Of a stretch of 37,826 bases of DNA, positions 18,682 through 25,684 are shown piece by piece; positions within the stretch are counted from its first letter, which is position 1, and the number at the start of each line of letters is the position of its first letter. Under the pieces are notes generated by a model, which was given only the letters and a program-made list of their open reading frames with translations, was not told the origin of the DNA and did no database searches. A program made the position numbers and the translations under genes. The DNA comes from Flavobacteriales bacterium (GTDB lineage: Bacteria > Bacteroidota > Bacteroidia > Flavobacteriales > Flavobacteriaceae), in NCBI GenBank assembly GCA_011526365.1, contig WTIO01000057.1, positions 1 to 37,826 of the forward strand, given 5' to 3'.

Positions 18682-19986
18682 TTATTTCTTTCTAAAGAAA
18701 ATTGTAATGGGAATGCCCTTGAAATCAAATTGTTCGCGAAGTTGATTTTCTAAAAATCGTTTGTAAGGATCTTTAACATACTGAGGCAGGTTGCAAAAAA
18801 ATGCAAACTGCGGGTAGGCTGTAGGCAATTGTGTGCAAAACTTAATACGAATGTATTTGCCTTTGAGCGCTGGTGGGGGATTGTTTTCAATTATAGGCAG
18901 CAGGGTGTCATTTAGCTTTCTTGTAGGAATGCGTCGGCTTCTGCTTTCATATACTTTTTGAGCGACTTCTATGGCCTTGTAGATTCGTTGTTTATTTACT
19001 GCAGAGATAAACACTATGGGAACATCCGTAAATGGAGCAATTTTTTCTTTAATCGCTTTTTCAAATTGACGTAGTGTGGCAGTGTCTTTGGCAATTAAAT
19101 CCCATTTGTTTACCAATATTACGATGCCTTTATTGTTCCTGTGAGCCAGCCAAAAAATATTTTGTACCTGTCCGTCAAATCCACGGGTAGCATCCACTAC
19201 AAGCAAACATACATCACTGTGTTCAATGGCCCGAACCGAACGCATTACAGAGTAAAATTCTATAGACTCTTTTACTTTTGATTTTCGGCGAATACCTGCG
19301 GTATCAACGAGCTTAAATTCAAATCCAAACTGATTGTAAACAGTGTCAATACTATCGCGTGTGGTTCCTGCCACATTGGTTACAATGTAACGGTCTTCTC
19401 CTATAAGCGCGTTGATAAAGGAGGATTTCCCCGCATTGGGGCGCCCAACCACAGCCAAACGCGGGAGCCCTTCTCCCAGTTCGGGCTGCTCTTCGGGTAA
19501 CACCGCTACTAAGGCATCTAAAAGCTCCCCCGATCCAGATCCATTAATGGCAGAAACGGGGTAAATGGTATCAAAGCCTAAGGCATAAAATTCTACCGCT
19601 TCGGTGGTGCGCAAACCGTTATCAGCTTTGTTGGCTACCAAAAACAAGGGCTTGTTGGAACGGCGGAGAAGTTGTGCCACCTCAGTATCCATCCCTGTGA
19701 TCCCATCGGTGCTGTCCACCATAAATAAAATGGCGTCCGCTTCCTCAACGGCTAAAGCCACTTGTTTGTCTATTTCTTTTTGAAAAACATCGTCGCTATT
19801 TTCTACGTAGCCCCCGGTGTCTATAAGGGTAAATTCCTTCCCATTCCAATCAGACTTTCCGTAGTGCCGATCGCGGGTTACCCCACTAACTGCATCTACG
19901 ATAGCTTCGCGCTTTTGGATTAATCGATTAAAAAAGGTGGATTTCCCAACATTGGGTCTTCCTACTATGGCAACAATGTTTCCCAC
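18682..19986 (-). CDS. der: Ribosome biogenesis GTPase Der (EngA)
   Basis: A 434-residue protein with two tandem GTPase domains: first P-loop [14 protein letters not shown], second P-loop [14 protein letters not shown], with NKAD and NKWD guanine-specificity motifs and DTGG/DTAG switch II motifs, followed by a KH-like C-terminal domain. Der is needed for maturation of the 50S subunit. The start codon is GTG at 19986, which gives the standard family N-terminus ([15 protein letters not shown]). It lies 60 bp downstream of era on the same strand, a common arrangement of these two ribosome assembly GTPases. Confidence 0.97.
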   Translation of the reverse strand: MGNIVAIVGRPNVGKSTFFNRLIQKREAIVDAVSGVTRDRHYGKSDWNGKEFTLIDTGGYVENSDDVFQKEIDKQVALAVEEADAILFMVDSTDGITGMDTEVAQLLRRSNKPLFLVANKADNGLRTTEAVEFYALGFDTIYPVSAINGSGSGELLDALVAVLPEEQPELGEGLPRLAVVGRPNAGKSSFINALIGEDRYIVTNVAGTTRDSIDTVYNQFGFEFKLVDTAGIRRKSKVKESIEFYSVMRSVRAIEHSDVCLLVVDATRGFDGQVQNIFWLAHRNNKGIVILVNKWDLIAKDTATLRQFEKAIKEKIAPFTDVPIVFISAVNKQRIYKAIEVAQKVYESRSRRIPTRKLNDTLLPIIENNPPPALKGKYIRIKFCTQLPTAYPQFAFFCNLPQYVKDPYKRFLENQLREQFDFKGIPITIFFRKK

Positions 19987-20046
19987 AAAAATGATTTTTG
20001 CAAAAGTACATTAAAACTAAAGAATGAGAGCGCTTAGGGGGAAGAC

Positions 20047-20931
20047 TTAATGTTGGTAGCCAAAACGGCGCAGCTGACCACTATCGGATCGCCAGTCTTT
20101 AGCTACTTTTACATACAATTCCAGATAGATTTTTTTTCCAAAAAATTCTTCTAAATGTTTGCGAGCACCACGACCCACGGCTTTTAAACGAACCCCCTTA
20201 TGCCCAATAATAATTCCTTTTTGTGTAGGGCGTTCTACCAAGATTAAACTTCGTATGGAAATGAGTTTTTCGGTTTCTTCAAAACTTTCGGTTAGCACCT
20301 CAACAGCATAGGGAACTTCTTTATCGTAGCGCTCTAAAATTTCTTTTCGCAGCGCTTCATTAACAAAGAATCGCTCGGGTTTATCTGTCATTTGATCTTT
20401 GGGGAAATAGGGAGGCGATTGTGGGAGTTGCGCGCTAATTAAGGGGAGCAATTCGGGAATAAAAAAACCTGTTTTTGCTGAAATAGGGTAAATAGCTGCT
20501 TTGGGGAAGAGCCCTTGCCAAAAATCCACCGCAGCCTCTAAGGCTTCTTGGGTGGCCAAATCTATTTTATTGATAAGTACCAGCAGCGGCGCCTTACTGT
20601 TTTGAATTTTTTCAAATACTGTTGTGTCTTTTACTTTGGGTTCGTCTACTGCTACCATATACACCAGTACATCGGCATCTACAAGGGTTTCTTTTACCTG
20701 ATCCATCATGGCTTGTTGCAAGGCATAGGCGGGTTTAATGATGCCCGGAGTATCGGAAAGAACCATTTGGAAATCGTCACCGTTTACTATGCCTAAAATA
20801 CGATGGCGCGTAGTTTGCGCTTTAGCAGTGATGATAGACAAGGGGGTTTCCATCATGGCATTCATCAGGGTAGACTTGCCCACATTGGGATTCCCCAGTA
20901 TTGCCACGTAACCCGCTCGGTGTTGTTTCAT
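20047..20931 (-). CDS. era: GTPase Era
   Basis: Era binds the 3' end of 16S rRNA and assists 30S assembly. From the ATG at 20931 it has 294 residues: P-loop GNPNVGKSTLMNAM, switch II DTPG, the NKID specificity motif and a C-terminal KH domain with GHKGVRLKAVGRGARKHLE. An upstream in-frame ATG at 20970 is rejected because the -7 box lies between the two. The box at 20936-20943 puts the predicted transcription start essentially at the ATG, so the mRNA may be leaderless. Confidence 0.96.
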   Translation of the reverse strand: MKQHRAGYVAILGNPNVGKSTLMNAMMETPLSIITAKAQTTRHRILGIVNGDDFQMVLSDTPGIIKPAYALQQAMMDQVKETLVDADVLVYMVAVDEPKVKDTTVFEKIQNSKAPLLVLINKIDLATQEALEAAVDFWQGLFPKAAIYPISAKTGFFIPELLPLISAQLPQSPPYFPKDQMTDKPERFFVNEALRKEILERYDKEVPYAVEVLTESFEETEKLISIRSLILVERPTQKGIIIGHKGVRLKAVGRGARKHLEEFFGKKIYLELYVKVAKDWRSDSGQLRRFGYQH

Positions 20932-20935
20932 ACAA

Positions 20936-20943
20936 CAAAGATA
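20936..20943 (-). promoter_or_regulatory. -7 box for era (possible leaderless transcript)
   Basis: TATCTTTG on the minus strand ends only 4 bp before the era ATG. By normal Bacteroidota spacing, transcription would start at or within about two bases of the A of the ATG. Confidence 0.55.
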
Positions 20944-20962
20944 CAACCTTCCTAAGGATGAC

Positions 20963-20993
20963 TTGCCCAAAGGAAATAAACTTCCTATATTTA
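20963..20993 (+). promoter_or_regulatory. Promoter of tRNA-fMet
   Basis: TTG at 20963-20965, a 20-bp spacer and TATATTTA at 20986-20993 (one base off TAnnTTTG). The expected start near 21000 is about 4 bp before the mature tRNA. Confidence 0.5.
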
Positions 20994-21003
20994 CAGCTCA
21001 CAA

Positions 21004-21076
<73 letters not shown>

Positions 21077-21083
21077 CTTTAAT

Positions 21084-21125
21084 TATCCGTAACTAATTGT
21101 ATTACATGAAGTTGCGGATTTTTTT
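21084..21125 (+). terminator. Intrinsic terminator after tRNA-fMet
   Basis: Nine-bp stem ATCCGTAAC/GTTGCGGAT (one G:T pair) with a 17-nt loop and a following T run. Confidence 0.75.
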
Positions 21126-21319
21126 ATTTGTGAATGGTAACATATTGGCAACAAATCACATTATTTCACTTAAATAAATCACCAAAACCTTTTATATCAT
21201 TCCTGTTATCACCCCCTGGGTTTCAGGAAATGAGTTTTCAATTGAAGTTGGGGGTTGAGATTTGATATATAATCTAATCTTTTTATATTGACATTATTAT
21301 TAACCATAAATCAATTAAA

Positions 21320-22009
21320 ATGAAAAATTATTTTCTATTACTAATTTTAAGTTCCTTGTCGTTAAATGCCCAATACTGTGTGTTTTTCGATTTCAAAGCT
21401 GAGAATCCAGAAATGGTGGTATCAACTATTACAAAGGCAATGAATACTGATTGGGCAAAAAGCATTGAAGGTACTAAATCCTTATTTGCTTATTTACCCA
21501 ACGGAACTACCGCATCTACTCATTCACTTCAATTTTGTTTTCCAAATGAAGAAGCATTCGAAAAAGCATTTATGTCATATGGGCAATCTATGGACGTCCA
21601 ACTGCTTTTTGATGAAAGGTTGCCAGAATATTCTATAGATGTTTCTCAATCAATAAATACTCCCGTTTGGTACAATGGAGAAGACTGGGCTGAAGACAAT
21701 GTATTTATGCTTTATCAAATGGAAGTAACTAACCCTTCTGCATACTTAAAAGAATTCAAGAGTTTTTCCATGAAAATGGCTAAAAAATTAGGGTACGAAG
21801 AAAACTCATTTGGGCTTGCATTTCCTATAGTTGGAAAAAATGCTGATTTTTCCCATTTTGCATGGATAGGGTCACCAGATATTAAAACAGCATTGTCAAA
21901 TTCCAAAAAAATGTTAACTGATCCATTATATGCAAATTTTTCGGGTAAAGTTTCAGGAATAAGAAAGGTTGTGAATACAGTAATGTCTGTTCGAGTCATG
22001 GATTTTTAA
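21320..22009 (+). CDS. Secreted protein of unknown function (AT-rich orphan)
   Basis: A 229-residue protein with a signal peptide (MKNYFLLLILSSLSLNAQ). The body has two segments that resemble each other in layout: an N-terminal half beginning YCVFFDFKAENPEMVVSTI and a second half beginning YQMEVTNPSAYLKEFKSF, which could be two ferredoxin-like alpha/beta units of the dimeric ABM-barrel kind. I do not recognise a named family or any catalytic motif. The gene is visibly richer in A+T than its neighbours and sits alone between the tRNA and a terminator, with no clear TAnnTTTG promoter, so recent acquisition is possible. Confidence 0.7.
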   Translation: MKNYFLLLILSSLSLNAQYCVFFDFKAENPEMVVSTITKAMNTDWAKSIEGTKSLFAYLPNGTTASTHSLQFCFPNEEAFEKAFMSYGQSMDVQLLFDERLPEYSIDVSQSINTPVWYNGEDWAEDNVFMLYQMEVTNPSAYLKEFKSFSMKMAKKLGYEENSFGLAFPIVGKNADFSHFAWIGSPDIKTALSNSKKMLTDPLYANFSGKVSGIRKVVNTVMSVRVMDF

Positions 22010-22031
22010 ACGCAATCTAATTTAAATATAG

Positions 22032-22055
22032 ACCCTCCCAAGCGGAGGGTTTTTT
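22032..22055 (+). terminator. Intrinsic terminator after the secreted orphan gene
   Basis: Stem ACCCTCC/GGAGGGT with a CAAGC loop followed by TTTTT, 22 bp after the stop. Confidence 0.9.
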
Positions 22056-22081
22056 CTTTTATACCTGAATTAGTTATGCCT

Positions 22082-22219
22082 GAGTAACTACTTTTTAATT
22101 GTTACCAAAAGGTGACTTATTTCATAAAGTAACCAATTGTAGTTTCGCCAAAGGACAAACAAAAATTTGCAGCAGCATTAATGAAAATCAATTCTGATAT
22201 CCAAAATTCATTGGAATAA
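22082..22219 (+). pseudogene. Remnant: operator-like repeats, promoter and a truncated ORF
   Basis: Four related half-sites lie close together: AGTAAC (22083), GTTACC (22101), GGTGAC (22111) and GTAACC (22129). GGTGACTT (22111-22118) and AAGTAACC (22127-22134) make an inverted repeat with one mismatch. TAGTTTCG at 22140-22147 resembles a -7 box. An ATG at 22181 opens only 12 codons (MKINSDIQNSLE) before a stop that runs into the terminator stem. The frame is also open upstream for 29 codons. The likely reading is the regulatory region and first codons of a deleted gene; chance is possible. Confidence 0.35.
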
Positions 22220-22254
22220 AAAAGCGGCTACTGACATTACAGTAGCCGCTTTTT
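22219..22254 (-). terminator. Terminator of the GH16 operon (bidirectional)
   Basis: A long perfect stem AAAAGCGGCTACTG/CAGTAGCCGCTTTT with an ACATTA loop. It has A and T runs on both sides, so it can end transcripts from either strand; it lies 15 bp after the stop of the minus-strand GH16 gene. Confidence 0.9.
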
Positions 22255-22268
22255 GAGGGGCTATATAA

Positions 22269-23081
22269 TTATTTTTTTTGATACACTCGAACGAAGTCTA
22301 CTTCCATAGCGTCCTGAGTAAAGTCAGGTGCTACAGTTCCACCTAAATTTCCGCCCATAGCGATGTTCAGTAGAATAAATTGATTGCTATAAAAAGGCCA
22401 ATTAGCATCGTTTTTTTCTTCAGGAGCATAGGTGAAATAAAAGGTGTCATCCACAAAGAAACGCAGTTCTTTAGGGGTCCACTCTACTCCATACACATGG
22501 AAATTTTCAGTAACGTCTGATACGTTAAATTGCTTTAGCACAGGGGTGTCCCCATAATTAGCAGGGACATGTATTGCACATTGCACCATGAGAAAGTCTT
22601 CAAAAAGCTGCTCCATAATATCAATTTCACCGCATGCAGGCCAACCGGCAGTAGTCAAATTTTCACCTAACATCCATATGGCCGGCCATGTCCCTTGCGC
22701 ACGGGGAAGTTTAGCACGTACTTCCACCCGTCCATAAGTAAACTTAAACCTGGAATTCAGCCGTGATGAAGTGTAGGCCTGTGTAGTTCCTGAATGGGTG
22801 TAATCTTCTTTTTTGGCTACTATTTTTAAGGTGCCATCACTCACATAAACATTGTCTAAACGATCAGTATAATGCTGGAGTTCGTTGTTGTACCAGGCAC
22901 CGTTGTTTGGGGCTTCAATTTCCAAAAACCATTTTGACGTATCAATTTGGGTTTGTGCTTGATCAAATTCATCGCTCCAAACCAGTTCATAGGTAGCAAC
23001 TGTTTCTGGCTTAACGCTATCATTACAGCTTAAAAATCCTGCCGTAACAAAGACCAAGCCGACGAAAGTGTTAATTTTCAT
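22269..23081 (-). CDS. GH16 family glycoside hydrolase (laminarinase-like), lipoprotein
   Basis: From the ATG at 23081 (270 residues) it has a lipoprotein signal (MKINTFVGLVFVTAGFLSC, Cys19) and a GH16 jelly-roll with the retaining-enzyme signature GEIDIMEQ (E152 nucleophile, D154, E157 acid/base), preceded by GTWPAIWMLG and followed by NIAMGGNLGG. The extra Met in E-I-D-I-M-E is the form found in beta-1,3-glucanases and laminarinases. It probably cuts laminarin at the cell surface. The start overlaps the end of the upstream GH16 gene by 11 bp. The in-frame ATG at 23099 would add six residues in front of the signal and is less likely. Confidence 0.9.
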   Translation of the reverse strand: MKINTFVGLVFVTAGFLSCNDSVKPETVATYELVWSDEFDQAQTQIDTSKWFLEIEAPNNGAWYNNELQHYTDRLDNVYVSDGTLKIVAKKEDYTHSGTTQAYTSSRLNSRFKFTYGRVEVRAKLPRAQGTWPAIWMLGENLTTAGWPACGEIDIMEQLFEDFLMVQCAIHVPANYGDTPVLKQFNVSDVTENFHVYGVEWTPKELRFFVDDTFYFTYAPEEKNDANWPFYSNQFILLNIAMGGNLGGTVAPDFTQDAMEVDFVRVYQKK

Positions 23082-23943
23082 AAACTCTGATATAGTCAAT
23101 TAAAAAATCTTCTTGTAAAAAGGTAGAATTAATGTTCCCTCCAAGGGTCCCACCCATGGCCAGATTTATCAGCAGGAAAAAGGGCTGATCGAAAGGTAGG
23201 GTGTCATTAATAGCTATTTCATAATATTTGGCACTCCCCACAAACATTCGAATATAGGATTCATTCCAAACTAAGGTATACTTCTGAAAACTTTCAGTGA
23301 GTTTTGGAAAGTCTAGTGTGGTGGAATACTTTGCGTTGTTGCTACTTCCTTCGTCAAACCAATGTGAGGTACCAATAATTTTATCTTTCTCTTGGCCATT
23401 TTGCTCTATGAAGTCGATTTCACCACAACGGGGCCATCCCACGTTACTATAGTTATCGCCCAACATCCACACGGCAGGCCAGGTACCGGCTATTTTGGGG
23501 AGCTTAGCACGCACTACTATTCGCCCATACTGAAACGAAAATTTATCTTGCGTATTAATACGTGCCGATGTGTAGGATTTTCCTTGTAAGGATTCTTTTC
23601 GGGCAGTAATTTTTAAAAACCCATTTTCCAATTGCAGGTTTTGTGTTCTGTTGGTATAGGTTTGTTCCTCGCCATTTCCCCAGCCGGGAATGCCTTCGGC
23701 AGTACCGTCACCGGTTTGGAAATTCCATTTTGAAGTATCTAAAGTACTTTGGTCGAATTCGTCATTCCAAACTAATCCTTCACGATCAGCAGCCGTAAGT
23801 TCTTCGGCTTGTGGAGGAGGAGTTGTGTCTGTATCTGTATCGGAACAGCAATCATCTTCTGAAGAACAACCAATAAAAAAGAGCACCCCAAAAAATAGGA
23901 ATGCTCTTTTAAATTGAATAGATGTTCTGTTAATGCATGGCAT
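23071..23943 (-). CDS. GH16 family glycoside hydrolase (laminarinase-like), lipoprotein
   Basis: A 290-residue protein with a hydrophobic signal ending in FFIGC (Cys26), an acidic and Pro/Thr-rich linker (residues 28-50) and a GH16 domain. The active-site stretch is GEIDFIEQ (E175, D177, E180), again the beta-bulge form typical of laminarinase-type enzymes. GWGNGEEQTYTNRTQN near residue 87 matches the substrate-binding region of bacterial beta-1,3-glucanases. It shares the fold but only moderate similarity with the adjacent GH16, so the two may differ in chain length or linkage preference. The ATG overlaps the previous stop (TAATG), which implies coupled translation. Confidence 0.92.
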   Translation of the reverse strand: MPCINRTSIQFKRAFLFFGVLFFIGCSSEDDCCSDTDTDTTPPPQAEELTAADREGLVWNDEFDQSTLDTSKWNFQTGDGTAEGIPGWGNGEEQTYTNRTQNLQLENGFLKITARKESLQGKSYTSARINTQDKFSFQYGRIVVRAKLPKIAGTWPAVWMLGDNYSNVGWPRCGEIDFIEQNGQEKDKIIGTSHWFDEGSSNNAKYSTTLDFPKLTESFQKYTLVWNESYIRMFVGSAKYYEIAINDTLPFDQPFFLLINLAMGGTLGGNINSTFLQEDFLIDYIRVYEN

Positions 23944-24524
23944 TATTGCTTAGTAAACTTAAAGTACCAAGTTGCAGCGGGTACATCTGCAAGCCAGCCA
24001 GCGATGGTTAGCTCTAATACCGTGTCGTTGTTAGACAGGGTGTAGTTATAAGTGATGGTGTTGTTAGCAGGACTACCATCTTCACCACCGTTATGTACTT
24101 TGGCCAAGCCCATAAAGTTTCCTGCACCAGAAATTGTAAGTGTACCGCCCTCAGCAGTCCATGTTCCAGTGTTTGAACCATCATGCGGAGCCACAGGGGC
24201 ACCACATCCTTCATCAGCTCCTTGCCAGCCTTCTAGCCAGGTTTGACTTCCCATATTATTTTGGAAACTACCATCGGCGTTAATAATGTACTGATCGTCA
24301 AATAAACAAGAACGGGCCCCAACGTCGTCTGCGCTGTTTGACCACCATCCGTAGTTTCCAGCAGACTCCCCAACGGCAAGTGCTCCTGGTTCAGACGCCA
24401 ATACCCAAGTCCCCACTAGTGGATCTTCATTTTCTACTGGTGCCTCTTCTCCATCGTCTTTACTACATGCAAATACTACTAGAGCAGTTAAAAATAAGAG
24501 TGAAAGTTGAAATTTTTTCATCAT
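23943..24524 (-). CDS. Surface glycan-binding-type lipoprotein of a laminarin locus
   Basis: A 193-residue lipoprotein (signal MMKKFQLSLLFLTALVVFAC, Cys20) with an acidic linker and one beta-rich domain. DPLVGTWVLASEPGALAVG, YGWWSNSADD, CLFDDQYIINADGSFQN, GCGAPVAPHDGS and GLAKVHNG match a domain I recall from surface lipoproteins and C-terminal modules of flavobacterial laminarin utilisation loci. It has many exposed Trp residues, as expected for carbohydrate binding, and no catalytic motif. It is the first gene of the tightly coupled trio with the two GH16 enzymes. A second start Met follows directly (ATGATG). Confidence 0.75.
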   Translation of the reverse strand: MMKKFQLSLLFLTALVVFACSKDDGEEAPVENEDPLVGTWVLASEPGALAVGESAGNYGWWSNSADDVGARSCLFDDQYIINADGSFQNNMGSQTWLEGWQGADEGCGAPVAPHDGSNTGTWTAEGGTLTISGAGNFMGLAKVHNGGEDGSPANNTITYNYTLSNNDTVLELTIAGWLADVPAATWYFKFTKQ

Positions 24525-24565
24525 TAAATCATTTTCATATTAAAGTACGCTAATATAGCTTTTTT

Positions 24566-25348
24566 TCAATACGACTGCAACACCCCACCGTCAATAGGAA
24601 TGGTAATTCCGGTGATATAACTTGCCTGTGCAGACGTTAAAAAAGTAACAAGGGCCCCATAGGAGGTTGGGTCGCCCAATTGTCGCAAGGGAATTTTTTC
24701 AATTAATGCCTGTTCCACGGTCTCAAAAGCTTGGCCTGTGGCATCAGCTTTTGCTTCGTTTAATGCCCTTAAACGTGAAGTATTAAAATAGCCTGTAAGT
24801 ACGGTATTCACCGTAATCCCCTGAGATCCAACATCAAGGGACAGACTTTTTGCCCATGAGGCCAATGCCGCTCGAACACTATTGGATAATGCCAATTGCG
24901 GCAAGGGTTCTTTTACAGTCACAGAACTTACATTGATAATCCGTCCCCAGCGCTTTTTTTGCATCTGTGGAAGGGCCCGTTGGGTAGTATGTACTACACA
25001 CTTAAACAGCAAATCAAAAGCTGCTTGATAATCTTCCACTTGAAGATCTATCGCATGTCCTGCTGGAGGACCTTGGGTATTGTTGACAAGAATGTCTACA
25101 CTATTTTTTTGAAAGAAAGCATCAATTTTTTCTTTAAAGGAAACAAAGGAGCTAAAATCTACTACTAAAAATTGGTGTTGTTGCCCTTGAGAAGGAAGCT
25201 GTTCCATCAATTCCTTTAAGGCAATTTTATCTCTTGCCATAACAGTAACCGAAGCTCCCGCTTGAGCTAGTGCAAAAGCTACTGCTCGCCCTAACCCCTT
25301 GGAACTCCCACCAACTAATGCTGTTTTCCCTGTTAAATTAACCTGCAT
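24566..25348 (-). CDS. SDR family protein lacking the catalytic Tyr/Lys
   Basis: A 260-residue Rossmann-fold protein. GGSSKGLGRA (13-22) is the dinucleotide loop, VVDFSS and LVNNTQGPP (87-95) are the usual SDR positions, and INVSSVTVKE (138-147) supplies the catalytic Ser. Where YxxxK is expected, the protein has S155-N-S-V-R159, so both the proton-donating Tyr and the Lys are replaced. This LSNSVR form belongs to an atypical SDR subgroup that I recall from other bacteria, often annotated as FabG-like. The substrate is unknown. Only 2 bp separate it from the cupin gene upstream, so the two are cotranscribed. Confidence 0.88.
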   Translation of the reverse strand: MQVNLTGKTALVGGSSKGLGRAVAFALAQAGASVTVMARDKIALKELMEQLPSQGQQHQFLVVDFSSFVSFKEKIDAFFQKNSVDILVNNTQGPPAGHAIDLQVEDYQAAFDLLFKCVVHTTQRALPQMQKKRWGRIINVSSVTVKEPLPQLALSNSVRAALASWAKSLSLDVGSQGITVNTVLTGYFNTSRLRALNEAKADATGQAFETVEQALIEKIPLRQLGDPTSYGALVTFLTSAQASYITGITIPIDGGVLQSY

Positions 25349-25350
25349 TC

Positions 25351-25668
25351 CTATTTATATTCTTCCCTAACGGGAGTAAAAACATCCATTAAAGTACAAG
25401 GGGTAAGTGCTTTTCCCGAATGTACTGCATTAGATGGAATTACAACTACAGCCCCAGAAGTATAGGTTTTGGTATGCCCGTTGAGAGAAAATTCGAATTC
25501 CCCAGCTACCACATGCATAATCTGTTCATGAGGATGATGGTGTTCGGGAACCTCTGCCCCTTGTTCTACTTCCCAAAAAATCCACGACAATTCTGCGCCG
25601 TGAACGGCTTTTGCTTTAAGCCCCGGAAATAGTGGCATTGTAGGCAATTCATTTAAATGATACTCCAT
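25351..25668 (-). CDS. Cupin domain protein
   Basis: A 105-residue single-domain cupin without a signal peptide. The first cupin motif EVPEHHHPHEQIMHVVAGEF (residues about 39-58) holds three His and a Glu that can bind a metal, and the second motif is GAVVVIPSNAVHS. Small cupins of this kind can be isomerases, dioxygenases or sensors; no function can be given. It sits between the GH20 gene (16-bp gap) and the SDR gene (2-bp gap), so a role in processing a sugar or its oxidised product is a reasonable inference. Confidence 0.88.
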   Translation of the reverse strand: MEYHLNELPTMPLFPGLKAKAVHGAELSWIFWEVEQGAEVPEHHHPHEQIMHVVAGEFEFSLNGHTKTYTSGAVVVIPSNAVHSGKALTPCTLMDVFTPVREEYK

Positions 25669-25684
25669 TTTTTAATTCTTAGGT

